Below are positions 1 through 8,655 of a stretch of DNA of 64,000 bases, piece by piece (within the stretch, counting starts at the first letter, position 1; every line of letters starts with the position of its first letter). The stretch covers positions 1,674,001 through 1,738,000 of the forward strand of contig CAVZRL010000009.1 in NCBI GenBank assembly GCA_963777775.1. The letters are read 5' to 3'. Origin of the DNA: WHSW01 sp963777775 (GTDB taxonomy: Bacteria > Actinomycetota > Thermoleophilia > Solirubrobacterales > 70-9). A model generated the notes under the pieces. The model saw nothing but the letters and a program-made list of their open reading frames with translations, had not been told where the DNA came from and made no database searches. A program made the position numbers and the translations under genes.

Positions 1-2
1 AG

Positions 3-122
3 ATCGTCGGCGGCACCGGCAGGTACCGCGGGATCCGCGCCAAGCACCTCGACGCCTTCGACCACAACACGCTCGACGGCCAGTCGGGCACCTTCACCCT
101 CGAGGGCTTCGCCCGCTACTGA
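3..122 (+). CDS. C-terminal fragment of a dirigent/allene-oxide-cyclase-like barrel protein (cut by window edge)
   Basis: Only the last 39 residues are in the window. The reading frame runs from the left edge to a TGA at 120-122. It contains GGTGRYRGIRAK followed by a run ending GTFTLEGFARY. A GGTGxYxGxxG turn followed by a hydrophobic TFTL strand is typical of the closing strands of the AOC-like/dirigent beta-barrel family found as small secreted proteins in actinobacteria. No catalytic residue can be assessed. It lies 40 bases upstream of the haloalkane dehalogenase-like gene on the same strand. The family call rests on this short motif alone. Confidence 0.45.
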   Translation: MVGGTGRYRGIRAKHLDAFDHNTLDGQSGTFTLEGFARY

Positions 123-161
123 CCAAATGGCGGTAGCCGATATGAGAGGGTCCACGGGCAG

Positions 162-1047
162 ATGAGCGAGGCCTTCCGGACGCGCGACGAGCGATTCGCG
201 GAGCTGCCGGGGTTTCCCTACGAGCCCGAGTACCGCGAGGCCGGCGGCCTGCGGCTCGCCCACATCGACGAGGGCGACGGGGAAGCCGTCGTCTTCGTGC
301 ACGGCGAGCCGACCTGGTCGTATCTGTGGCGCAAGGTGATCCCGCCCGTGCTCGACGCCGGATTTCGCTGCATCGCGCCCGACCACGCGGGCTTCGGCCG
401 CTCCGACAAGCCGACCGACCTCGCGCTGGTACTCCTACGACCGCCACTCGGAGCTGTTCGGGGCGCTGGTCGAGCAGCTCGACCTCCGCGACGCGACCGT
501 GGTCGTCCACGACTGGGGCGGACCGATCGGACTCCGCGCCGCGGTCGAGCACCCCGACCGGATCGCCCGGATGGTGATCCTCGACACCGGCCTGTTCACC
601 GGCGAGCAGCGGATGTCGGATGCCTGGAAGGCGTTTCGCGACTTCGTCGAGCGCACCGAGGACCTGCCGGTCTCGTTCCTGGTCAAGGGCGGCTGCGCCC
701 GCGAGATGCCCGACGAGGTCGTCGCGGCCTACGACGCCCCTTATCCGAGCCCGGAGTCGAAGGCGGGGGCGCGGGCCTTCCCGCTCATGCTGCCGACCTC
801 GCCCGAGATGCCCGGCGCCGCCGCCGGCAGGCGGGTCCGGGACGCGCTGCGCGCCGACCCGCGGCCGAAGCTCTGCCTGTGGGCGGATCGCGATCCGGTG
901 ATCCCGTTTGAGGTCGGCGAGCGGTTCGCCGCCGCGGTCAACGCCCCGGCACCGGAGAAGGTCGGCAACGCCTCGCACTTCCTCCAGGAGGACGCCGGCG
1001 AGGAGATCGGCGCCCGGATCGCGGAGTGGCTGGCGGAGCGGCGATGA
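162..1047 (+). pseudogene. Haloalkane dehalogenase-like alpha/beta hydrolase, one frameshift
   Basis: The protein reads as a full-length (about 295 aa) alpha/beta hydrolase of the haloalkane dehalogenase family once one extra base near 426 is removed. Frame 3 gives the N-terminus with the HGEPTWSYLW oxyanion segment. Frame 1 resumes at WYSYDRHSEL and runs to the stop. Known dehalogenases use an Asp nucleophile followed by a halide-binding Trp, and VVHDWGG (D at 511-513) fits exactly. A late GNASHFLQED supplies the catalytic His. The ATG at 162 follows a weak GAGG-type site. The stop overlaps the MMPL start by 4 bp (ATGA), so the two were an operon. The break could be a real mutation or a sequencing error; the downstream gene is broken too. 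Confidence 0.75.
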
Positions 1048-3459
1048 GCCTGCTGCTCTACCGGCTCGGCCACCTGTGCGCACGGCACCGCCTGGTCGTG
1101 ATCGCGATCTGGGCCGTCGCGGTCGTCGGCATCGTCGTCGCCGCCCAATCGGTCGGCAGCCAGACCTCGGATGACCTCACCCTTCCCGGCACCGGCTCGA
1201 CCCGGGCCACCGATCTGCTCGACGACAAGCTGCCCAAGCAGGCGAACGGGACGGTCCCGATCGTGCTCGAGTCGACCGGCGGACGGCTCGACAAGGGGAA
1301 GAACCAAAAGGCGACCGAGGCGACGGTTCGCTCGCTGAAGGGCACCCAGGGGGTGCGCAGCGCGGTCAGCCCGCTGAGCGCCGCCGGCAAGGACGCGCTC
1401 TCCAAGGACGGCCGGATTGGCTACGTGTCGCTGACCCTGGACTACGGGCCCGGCGAGCTCAGCGAGGACGAGGCGAACACGATCATCGACGCTGCCCAGC
1501 CCGCCCGCGACGCCGGTCTCGAGGTGTCTGCGGGGGGCTATCTCGGCCAGGCCGTCTCCAAGCCGAGCACCGAGTCCAGCGAGCGGATCGGGATCGCGGC
1601 GGCGATCGTGATCCTGCTCCTGGCGTTGGGGACCGTCGTCTCGATGGCGATCCCAATCGTCATCGCGATCATCGGCGTCGTCACCGGCCTGAGCGCGATC
1701 GCCCTGCTCGGTCACCTGATCGAGGTGCCGTCGGTGGCGCCGACGTTGGGGACGATGATCGGGCTCGGGGTCGGGATCGACTATTCGCTGTTCATCGTCA
1801 CCCGCTACCGGCGCCGGCTCGCGGACGGCCTCGCCGTCGAGGAGGCGATCGCCCGCTCGGCGGCGACCTCGGGCAGCGCGGTGGCGTTCGCGGGGAGCAC
1901 CGTCGTGATCGCTCTGCTCTCGCTGACCTTCGCCCAGATCCCGATCGTCAGCGCGCTCGGCTACTCGGCGGCGATCGTGGTCGGCGTTGCGGTGCTCGCG
2001 GCGACCACGCTGCTGCCCGCGATCCTGGCCGTGCTCGGGCCCCGGGTCGAGTCGCTGCGGGTTCCGCACGTCACCCCCGAGCACCACGACGACCAGCCGC
2101 ACGGATGGGCGCGGTGGGCCCGCGGCGTCGCGACCAGGCCTTGGCCGTCGCTGATCGCGGCGGTGCTGATCCTCGTTCTGCTCGCGTTGCCGGTTCTCGA
2201 CATGCGCCTCGGGCAGGAGGACGTCGGCCAGCTTCCGGAGGACACGAGCGCGCGGCAATCCTATGACGCGATCAAGGAGGGCTTCGGCGTCGGGCAGAAC
2301 GGGCCGTTCTTGGTCGCGGTCGAGTTCGCCAAGCCGGCCCGCAACGACCAGCAGGGCCTCGACCAACTGAAGCAGCAGCAGGCCGCCCAGCAACAGCAGC
2401 AGCAAGACGCGGTCGACGAGCAGGCACAGGCGCTGATCGCCCAAGGCGTGCCGGCAGATCAGGCCCAGGCGCAGGCCGAGCAACAGGTCGCCGCGCAAGG
2501 TCCCTCCGAGGCGCAGCAGCGCAAGTCCGAGCAGCAGAAGAAGTTCCTGCGCTCGACCGCGAGCGGATCCCGATCTGGTCAAGCTCGAGAACAAGATCTC
2601 GAAGGACCCTGGGATTTCGTCCGTTTCGCAGGCGAAGGTCGATCCGAGCGGCCGGGGCGCGGTCTTCACCGCGGTTCCGAACACCGCGCCGTCGGCCTAC
2701 GCGACCCAGGACACGGTCAACCGGCTCCGCGACGAGGTGATCCCGGCGGCGACCAAGGGCACCGATCTGACCGCCTACGTCGGCGGCACCACCGCCGGCT
2801 ACATCGACCTCGCCGATCGGATCTCGGCAAAGCTGCCATCGGTGATCGCGATCGTGGTCGGGCTCAGCTTCGTGCTCCTGCTGGTCGCCTTCCGCTCGGT
2901 GCTGGTTCCGCTCACCGCCGCGCTGATGAACCTGCTCTCGGTCGCCGCCGCCTACGGCGTGCTGACCGCCGTGTTCGAGAAGGGATGGGGCAACGAGCTG
3001 ATCGGGCTCGAGCGGACGATCCCGATCGAGAGCTTCGTCCCGCTACTGATGTTCGCGATCCTGTTCGGGCTCTCGATGGACTACCAGGTGTTCCTGGTCT
3101 CGCGGATCGGCGAGGCGTGGCGAGAGCGCGGCGACAACCGCGAGGCGGTGATCGAGGGTCTCGCCTCGTCGGCCCGGGTGATCACCGCGGCCGCGGCGAT
3201 CATGGTCAGCGTCTTCGCCAGCTTCATCCTCAACGGAGACCCGACCGTGAAGCAGTTCGGGGTCGGTCTCGCGGTCGCGATCGCCGTCGACGCGACGATC
3301 GTCCGTTGCCTGCTCGTGCCCGCGGCGATGGTCCTGCTCGGCGCGCGGAACTGGTGGCTTCCCGGTTGGCTGGAGAAGCTGCTGCCGAGGGTCGGGCTCG
3401 AGAGCGAGGACGCGCTGCCGCCGCTGCCGGCGGCGAGTGGGGCCAAGGGGGCCGGTTGA
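1044..3459 (+). pseudogene. MMPL/RND-family membrane transporter, one frameshift, Gln-rich loop
   Basis: This is an inner-membrane transporter of about 805 aa in the MMPL (mycobacterial membrane protein large) branch of the RND superfamily, which exports lipids or drugs using the proton gradient. Two symmetric halves are visible. Each has a long extracytoplasmic domain and a block of hydrophobic helices with the family signatures GVGIDYSLFIVTRYRRR (about residues 247-263) and LSMDYQVFLVSRI in the second half. Between the halves, roughly residues 440-505, is a loop dominated by Gln with coiled-coil character. One extra base near 2565 breaks the frame after KKFLRSTAS; the second half continues in frame 1 to 3459. 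It overlaps the dehalogenase gene by 4 bp. Start at 1044 (ATG) is chosen over an in-frame GTG at 1026 because of this overlap. Confidence 0.8.
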
Positions 3460-3501
3460 CAGGGCAGCGCGGTTCGCGCTGAGGTGAGCCACAAACCGCC
3501 G

Positions 3502-4314
3502 TCAGCCGGCGTGACGGGTCAGGAACGGGAGCACGGTGGCGTCGAAGGGCTCGGGCTGCTCCAGGCTGGGCAGGTGCGCGGCGCCCGCGATCTGGACGGC
3601 CTCGGCGCCAGGGACCTCGCGGGTTATGGCCGCGGAGCCGGCGAGCACGCTCGGCTGGTCGTGCTCGCCGGCGACGACGAGCGTCGGCGCGCGAACCTCG
3701 GCCAGGCGTGCGACCGCGGGTGGCTCGAGCGGGTCCGGCTCGATCAGGTTTCCCGCCTGCTCGCGGGACTCCTCGCGGCGTAGCGCCTCGAGATTCATCT
3801 CGGCGACCCGGGCGCGGAACCCGGGGTCGACCTCGTCGGTCCGGCGTTCGGACCCGTCGGCCCAGATCGCGAGCTCGACCTCGTTCGCCGCCTCGATCCC
3901 GCCACTCCCGTAGGCCGCCTCGACGCGGTCGAACGCCGCCACCAGGTCCGGGGAGTGCGTCCAGCCAGGGGGCGTCGCGCCGACGACGATCAGCGCCGCT
4001 ACCCGCTCGGGCGCCGCGAGCACCAGGTCGAGCGCGGCCCCGCCGCCCATCGACCCGCCGATCACAGCCACCCGTTCGGCCCGGGCGGCGTCGAGCACCG
4101 CGAGCGCGTCGCCGTGCAGGGAGTAGGGGGGCGTTGGATCGGCGGCATCGCCGAACCCACGCTGGTCGTAGCGGATCAGCGTGAACCGGTCGGACCAGCG
4201 CTCCCACTGCGGGTCCCACATCGTCCGGTCGGCGATCCCGGCGTGGATCAGCAGGACCGCCGGGCCGGAGCCGACGGTCTCCCAGGCCAGCCCGTCGGCC
4301 GTGCGAGGGCTCAA
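3502..4314 (-). CDS. Alpha/beta-fold hydrolase
   Basis: A 270-aa serine hydrolase of the alpha/beta-hydrolase fold. The nucleophile elbow is IGGSMGGG with Ser88, the oxyanion strand is VLLIHAG, an acid lies in VVAGEHDQP (about D220), and the His is in AGAAHLPSLEQP (about H247). The substrate cannot be told from sequence; 3-oxoadipate enol-lactonase-like and esterase-like proteins share this layout. No signal peptide is seen, so it is probably cytoplasmic. It is the downstream partner of the LmeA-like gene, overlapping its stop by 4 bp on the minus strand, and is convergent with the MMPL gene. Confidence 0.8.
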   Translation of the reverse strand: MSPRTADGLAWETVGSGPAVLLIHAGIADRTMWDPQWERWSDRFTLIRYDQRGFGDAADPTPPYSLHGDALAVLDAARAERVAVIGGSMGGGAALDLVLAAPERVAALIVVGATPPGWTHSPDLVAAFDRVEAAYGSGGIEAANEVELAIWADGSERRTDEVDPGFRARVAEMNLEALRREESREQAGNLIEPDPLEPPAVARLAEVRAPTLVVAGEHDQPSVLAGSAAITREVPGAEAVQIAGAAHLPSLEQPEPFDATVLPFLTRHAG

Positions 4315-4925
4315 ATCCGGACCACCACCGCCGAGCTGAGCAGCTCCGCCAGCGGCCCGGTCGGGATCCCGGCCACCGTGCCGCCGCCCGAGACGACGCG
4401 CAGCCGCCCGTCCTCGCTGGCGAGCTGCAGGTCGAGCTCGATCGGGATCTGCTCGTCGCTCTCCCCGAACACCTCGCCGAGAATCGCATCGATCACCGTC
4501 TCACCCGGCAGCTCGGCCGTCTCGAGCCCGGCGTCGGCGAGTCCGGCAGCTGTGGCGGTAGCGCTGGAGACGAGGTGGTAGGGACCGCCGCCGTCGCGGC
4601 TCAACGTGAAGCTCTCGAGCGAGAACGGGCCGGCGGTCGAGTCGACGATCGAGATCTCGACGATCGAGAACCCGTCGAGGCGCTCGAGGACCTCGCCGTC
4701 GGCATCGAGGTCGAGGCTCAGGTCACGGGCCGAGACCTCGAGCCGCTCGCCGTCGTCGAGCAGCAGCCGCAGCGCGGGCAGCGCGCCGATGGTGACCTCC
4801 GCCGAGCCGCCGCCCTCGGTCAGCCGGTCCTCGACCCGTCGGGCGCCGAGGCTCGGCAGCAGGATCTGGCTCGCGACGAGCACGAAGACGACGATTCCGG
4901 CGGCGATCATCCCCCAGCGCGACAC
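4311..4925 (-). CDS. LmeA-like phospholipid-binding (DUF2993) protein
   Basis: A 204-aa protein with a single N-terminal hydrophobic helix (about residues 6-22) and then a beta-rich domain. The repeating pattern VEDRLTEGGGSAEVTIGALPALRLLLDDGERLEVSARDL (given here only as landmarks VEDRL, IGALPALRLLL and LEVSARDL) is typical of DUF2993/LmeA, a family that binds phospholipids and helps mannan/lipomannan synthesis in mycobacteria. Start is the GTG at 4925 (VSRWGM). A longer upstream extension would run into the divergent glycosyltransferase gene. It would be anchored in the membrane with its domain outside. It shares 4 bp with the hydrolase gene downstream, so the two are co-transcribed. Confidence 0.7.
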   Translation of the reverse strand: MSRWGMIAAGIVVFVLVASQILLPSLGARRVEDRLTEGGGSAEVTIGALPALRLLLDDGERLEVSARDLSLDLDADGEVLERLDGFSIVEISIVDSTAGPFSLESFTLSRDGGGPYHLVSSATATAAGLADAGLETAELPGETVIDAILGEVFGESDEQIPIELDLQLASEDGRLRVVSGGGTVAGIPTGPLAELLSSAVVVRI

Positions 4926-4967
4926 GCCCGAAAGCTTGGCAGGGTCGGCGATACAGTTGGCGCGGCG

Positions 4968-6074
4968 ATGCGCGTCCTGTACGGAGTCAACGGCGAGGGG
5001 ATGGGGCACGCGACGCGCTCGCGGGTGGTGATCGACGACCTGCTCGAGCGCCACGAGGTGCGGGTGATGGCGTCACAGGCCGCCTTCACGTACCTCTCCG
5101 AGCGCCTCCCCACCGTCGAGCAGATCTTCGGCCCGAGCTTCGCGATGCAGGACGGCGAGATCCACCGTTGGGCGACCGTGGTCCAGAACGTCCGCAACGC
5201 CAGCCGCGAGGTCCCGGACACGGTGCGCAACTGGATGCAGGCGATCAACGCTTGGCGCCCGGACGTCGTGATCACCGATTTCGAGCCGCTGGTCGGCATC
5301 TACGCGCGCACCCACCGGGTGCCGATGATCGCCGTCGACAACATCAACATGCTCGACCGCTGCCAGCACGACGACGAGATCATCGGCGCCGAGCGCAACG
5401 ACTTCGTCCTCGCCCGCGAGGTGACCCACTCGATGGTGCCCGGCGCGGTCGAGTACCTGGTTACGACCTTCTTCGAGGCGCCGCTGAAGCGCGGCGGCAC
5501 GATTCTCGTGCCGCCGATCGTGCGCCCCGAGATCGAGGCCGCGGTCGGCGAGCGGGGCGAGCACCTGGTCGTCTACTCGGGGGGCGAGCCGGCTCTGATC
5601 GAGGCGCTGCGGGCGAGCGGCGTCCCTTCCCGCATCTACGGGATGCGAGGCGGCCCGGCCGAGGCCGAGGTCGACGGCAACCTCGAGTACCGGCCTCGTT
5701 CCAACGAAGCTTTCGTCGAGGACCTGCGGACCGCCCGCGCGGTGGTCACCGGCGGCGGCTTCTCATTGCTCAGCGAGGCCGTTTACCTGGGCAAGCCTGT
5801 CCTGGCGATGCCGCTGCAAGGGCAGTTCGAGCAGCTGATGAACGCCCGTTACCTGGAGCGCAAGGGCTACGGGATCTGCGCGCCGGAGGTGACGTCCGAG
5901 ATGCTGGCCGGGTTCCTCGCCCGCCTGGAGGAGTTCGAGCGCGCGCTGGCGGGCTACGAGCAGGAGGGCAACACTGTCACGCTGAGAACGATCGAAGAAC
6001 GCGCGAGCGCGGCGGCGGCGGCGAGGCCGCGCGACCTACGGCGCGAGCGCCGCACAGCGAGGAGAAGGGTGTAG
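4968..6074 (+). CDS. MJ1255/VC2487-type glycosyltransferase
   Basis: A 368-aa GT-B-fold glycosyltransferase. The N-terminal half opens MRVLYGVNGEGMGHATRSR, the acceptor-side motif of the MJ1255/VC2487 subfamily related to MurG. The C-terminal half carries the nucleotide-sugar site TGGGFSLLSEAVYLGKPVL at about residues 261-279, followed by PLQGQFEQLMNARYLE. The sugar and acceptor are unknown. It starts 42 bp from the divergent LmeA-like gene, and its stop codon abuts the ATG of the polysaccharide deacetylase. This makes a three-gene surface-polysaccharide operon with the membrane protein that follows. A TACAGT hexamer 10 bp before the ATG could be a -10 element giving a nearly leaderless transcript, but no -35 is convincing. 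Confidence 0.8.
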   Translation: MRVLYGVNGEGMGHATRSRVVIDDLLERHEVRVMASQAAFTYLSERLPTVEQIFGPSFAMQDGEIHRWATVVQNVRNASREVPDTVRNWMQAINAWRPDVVITDFEPLVGIYARTHRVPMIAVDNINMLDRCQHDDEIIGAERNDFVLAREVTHSMVPGAVEYLVTTFFEAPLKRGGTILVPPIVRPEIEAAVGERGEHLVVYSGGEPALIEALRASGVPSRIYGMRGGPAEAEVDGNLEYRPRSNEAFVEDLRTARAVVTGGGFSLLSEAVYLGKPVLAMPLQGQFEQLMNARYLERKGYGICAPEVTSEMLAGFLARLEEFERALAGYEQEGNTVTLRTIEERASAAAAARPRDLRRERRTARRRV

Positions 6075-6797
6075 ATGAAGAAGCTCGGAGTTGGCGCGGC
6101 GACCGTCGCCGGAGCGGGGTTCGCGGTCTTTCACGGCCAGTGGCCGACCTCGCAGCTCTACGGGGCGACGATCTGCCGCGGGCCCGCCGGCGTGCGCAAG
6201 ATCGCCCTCACCTACGACGACGGCCCCAACCCCAAGCACACACCGAGGCTGATGGAGATCCTCGATCGCCACGATGCCCACGCGACCTTCTTCTCGATCG
6301 GCCAGTGGGCGGCGCGCGAGCCCGAACTGCTGCGCGAGCTGAAGGCTGCGGGGCACGCGGTCGGCAATCACACCCACACCCACCCGACGATGCCGCTGCT
6401 CTCCTCGGCGCAGGTCAAGGACGAGCTGGCGCGCTGCCGGGAGGCGGTCGAGGCCTCGGGGATCGAGTTCGACACCGTCGACGGGGCGGCGCTGATGCGG
6501 CCTCCGTACGGGCGCCGGCGCCCGGGCACCCTGCGCGCGATGCGCGAGGAGGGCTACGTCCCGGTGACCTGGTCGGTCACCTGCTACGACTGGCGCAACT
6601 CGGCGACGCGCCACAAGGTCGCGCACCGCGCCTCGCGAGCGATCGAGGGCGATGTCATCCTCCTCCACGACGGCGGCAACCTCGAGCCCGCCGCCGATCG
6701 CTCGCACTCTGTCGCCGCGACCGAGGACACACTGAAGAAGTTCAAGGCCGAGGGCTATGAATTCGTGACCGTCCCGGAGATGGTCGGCGAGACGTGA
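6075..6797 (+). CDS. Polysaccharide deacetylase (NodB/CE4)
   Basis: A 240-aa CE4 esterase that removes N- or O-acetyl groups from polysaccharide using a divalent metal. All hallmark motifs are visible: TYDDGP with the catalytic-base/metal Asp pair at residues 48-49, the metal-binding NHTHTHP (H99, H103), RPPYG at 142-146, and LLHDGG with the catalytic His at 198. Residues 1-20 form a weak hydrophobic leader (VGAATVAGAGFAVFHG), so it is probably exported or membrane-tethered. The ATG follows the glycosyltransferase stop without a gap, and the next gene overlaps its end by 4 bp. Together they point to synthesis and trimming of a cell-surface glycan. Confidence 0.88.
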   Translation: MKKLGVGAATVAGAGFAVFHGQWPTSQLYGATICRGPAGVRKIALTYDDGPNPKHTPRLMEILDRHDAHATFFSIGQWAAREPELLRELKAAGHAVGNHTHTHPTMPLLSSAQVKDELARCREAVEASGIEFDTVDGAALMRPPYGRRRPGTLRAMREEGYVPVTWSVTCYDWRNSATRHKVAHRASRAIEGDVILLHDGGNLEPAADRSHSVAATEDTLKKFKAEGYEFVTVPEMVGET

Positions 6798-7582
6798 TCG
6801 CGCCCGCGTTCTTCATCACTGACTTCTGGAACGACCAGCTGGTCGAGCACGACCGCCAGTGGATGTTCCTGGTCCTCGTCGGCCTGGTGCTCTCGTTCGG
6901 CTTCATCCGCCTTTCGACCCGGCTGATGCGCAGCCCGCGGGTGCCGTGGTGGCCTGGGAGCGTGGTCAGCGACAGCGGGCTGCACGTCCACCACCTGGTG
7001 TTCGGGATCGTGCTGATGATCGCCGCCGGGACGATCAGCTTCGCGGGGTTCGCGGTCACCCCGATCTATGAGATCTGCGCCTTCCTGTTTGGGGTCGGGA
7101 TCGGCCTGACGATCGACGAGTTCGCCCTCATGCTCTACCTCGACGACGTCTACTGGGCCGAGGAGGGCCGCCGTTCGATCGACGCGACGGTGATCGCGAT
7201 CGCGTTCATGGGCCTGATCCTGCTCGGCGTGCGGCCGTTCGAGATCGACGCGGACAGTCCGGGTGTGCTGCTCGTCAGCCTGATCGGTGCTGCGATCTTC
7301 TTCGGGGTGATCGCGATCAGCCTGCTCAAGGCGCGAGTCTGGCACGGCCTGATCGGGTTCTTCTTCATCCCGCTCGCGATCTACGCCGCGTCGCGGATCG
7401 GCAAGCCGGGCTCGGCGTGGGCGCGCCGCCGCTACGGCGAGCGCAACCCGGCCAAGCAGGCGAAGTCCGATCAGCGCTTTACTCCCGACCGCCGCACCGA
7501 GCGCCTCAAGGAGGGCCTGCGGACGGCGCTCGGCGGCTCGACCGAGGAGGAGTACGAGGCGAAGATCGCGCGCCGCGGATAG
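6794..7582 (+). CDS. Polytopic membrane protein of the polysaccharide operon
   Basis: A 262-aa integral membrane protein with about six hydrophobic segments (for example FLVLVGLVLSFGFI, HLVFGIVLMIAAGTISFAGF, ATVIAIAFMGLILLGV, LLVSLIGAAIFFGVIAISLL). There is a His-containing loop, SGLHVHHL, ahead of the second segment, and an acidic IDEFALMLYLDDVYW stretch. The tail of about 60 residues is basic and cytoplasmic in appearance. The start is a GTG overlapping the deacetylase stop (GTGA). No known enzymatic motif was recognised. Proteins of this general type are annotated as conserved integral membrane proteins in actinobacteria. Its operon suggests a role in glycan export or assembly. Its last 77 bp overlap a convergent gene. 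Confidence 0.7.
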   Translation: MIAPAFFITDFWNDQLVEHDRQWMFLVLVGLVLSFGFIRLSTRLMRSPRVPWWPGSVVSDSGLHVHHLVFGIVLMIAAGTISFAGFAVTPIYEICAFLFGVGIGLTIDEFALMLYLDDVYWAEEGRRSIDATVIAIAFMGLILLGVRPFEIDADSPGVLLVSLIGAAIFFGVIAISLLKARVWHGLIGFFFIPLAIYAASRIGKPGSAWARRRYGERNPAKQAKSDQRFTPDRRTERLKEGLRTALGGSTEEEYEAKIARRG

Positions 7583-8303
7583 GGCTCGCGAGCTCGAAGT
7601 AGATCACGACCACGACGAGGGCGTAGAACGGCGAGGCGAGCAGGTTGGCGGCGACGGACGCGGCCACCGCGCCGCCGAACTCCTCGCCGAGCACGCCGGA
7701 AATCGTGGAGTGCACAGCCCCCGCGATCAGAGCCTGGACGATCATGATTGGAAGCAGGGCGCCGAACACCCGCCAGCCGTTGCCGCGCACCAGCTCGCGG
7801 CTGCGCCGAAACGCGGCTCGCACGCCGGTTCCCTCCAGCTTGATCACCGGCCCGACCAGCGCGAACCAGGTCAGCGCGACCAGGCCCGGGACGATGAGCG
7901 CGAGCAGGCCGAGGGCGACGATCGCCACATACAGCAGGTCGACGCCGATCAGCCGCAAGTAGGGGAGCGAGCCCGCGACCTCGCCGAGCGTGCTCCGCTT
8001 GCCGCCGCGGTAGGCGAGGACGATTGCGGCCACCACGCCCGAGTACAGCACCTCGCCGATCAGGCTGGCGATCGCGTGGGCGCTCGCCGCCCCGAGCAGC
8101 AGCGCGGCGTGGGCGCCGCTCACTCCCTCGCCCTCGGACAGCGGCTCCTGGGCAGCCTCGTCGAGAACCTCGACGAACCCGATCGGGACGAAGATGGCCA
8201 GGCCGACCGCGATCAGCAGCGGCCAGCGGGCCGTGTAGATGCGGACGACCTGGCCCGCGACGCGCGTCGGGCTCAGGCGTGCCGCGGGCTCGCCGGCCTC
8301 CAT
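7506..8303 (-). CDS. Membrane protein, DUF7847/GDPD-anchor-like
   Basis: A 265-aa membrane protein with about six hydrophobic helices, including LLIAVGLAIFVPIGFVEVL, LLYVAIVALGLLALIVPGLV and ANLLASPFYALVVVVIYF. The segment LIVPGLVALTWFALVGPVIKLEGTG followed by AAFRRSRELVRGNGWRVF resembles the membrane domain found in glycerophosphoryl diester phosphodiesterases and in stand-alone actinobacterial paralogues (landmarks only: VIKLEG, RSRELV). No catalytic part is present. The extreme C-terminus (about 26 Arg/Ser/Pro-rich residues) overlaps the convergent upstream gene, so that tail may not be functional. It is monocistronic on the minus strand. Confidence 0.65.
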   Translation of the reverse strand: MEAGEPAARLSPTRVAGQVVRIYTARWPLLIAVGLAIFVPIGFVEVLDEAAQEPLSEGEGVSGAHAALLLGAASAHAIASLIGEVLYSGVVAAIVLAYRGGKRSTLGEVAGSLPYLRLIGVDLLYVAIVALGLLALIVPGLVALTWFALVGPVIKLEGTGVRAAFRRSRELVRGNGWRVFGALLPIMIVQALIAGAVHSTISGVLGEEFGGAVAASVAANLLASPFYALVVVVIYFELASPIRGARSSPRTPPRSSRRAPSAGPP

Positions 8304-8363
8304 CGCACGGGATCGTATCCGTGACGGGTGGGCTCGTTCGGGAGGCGACCTAGACGATGAGAC

Positions 8364-8633
8364 TCAGTTGAGCCGGAGGAAGAGCTCGTCCACGAAGCAC
8401 CAGCTCCAGTCCTCGCCGGGCTCAGCCGAGCAAATCACCGGGTGCCCGGTCGCCTCGAAGTGGCCGCTCGCGTGCCGCCCGGGTGAGTTGTCGCAGCAGC
8501 CGATGTGGCCGCACACCTGACACATCCGCAGGTGAAGCCAGCTCTGCCCCGACTGTAAGCACTCCTCGCACCCGGCGACCTGGTCGGGCGGTGCTCGGTG
8601 TCGGATCGAGTCGAGGTGAGAGCACTCGCTCAC
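8364..8633 (-). CDS. UBP-type zinc-finger protein
   Basis: An 89-aa protein that is essentially one zf-UBP domain, a fold known from eukaryotic deubiquitinases and HDAC6 but also common as a small stand-alone protein in actinobacteria. Metal ligands are placed as expected: CSHL at the N-terminus, CEECL, MCQVCGHIGCCDNS, and H residues in RHASGHFEATGHP. This is followed by ICSAEPGEDWSWCFVDE, which includes the aromatic patch. In eukaryotes the fold binds a free C-terminal Gly-Gly; a bacterial ligand is unknown. It is cytoplasmic, lies 22 bp from the patatin gene on the same strand, and may be co-transcribed with it. Confidence 0.85.
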   Translation of the reverse strand: MSECSHLDSIRHRAPPDQVAGCEECLQSGQSWLHLRMCQVCGHIGCCDNSPGRHASGHFEATGHPVICSAEPGEDWSWCFVDELFLRLN

Positions 8634-8655
8634 GGGTCGACCCTAACGACCGTTG

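Noticed and set aside
741..2684. Long minus-strand open frame (about 650 codons) opposite the dehalogenase and MMPL genes
   Set aside because: Antisense shadow with no family motifs; the plus strand encodes well-defined proteins.
4931..4967. TTGGCA and TACAGT as a promoter for the glycosyltransferase
   Set aside because: The spacing of 10 bp is far from the usual 16-18 bp; only the -10-like hexamer is mentioned as a possibility.
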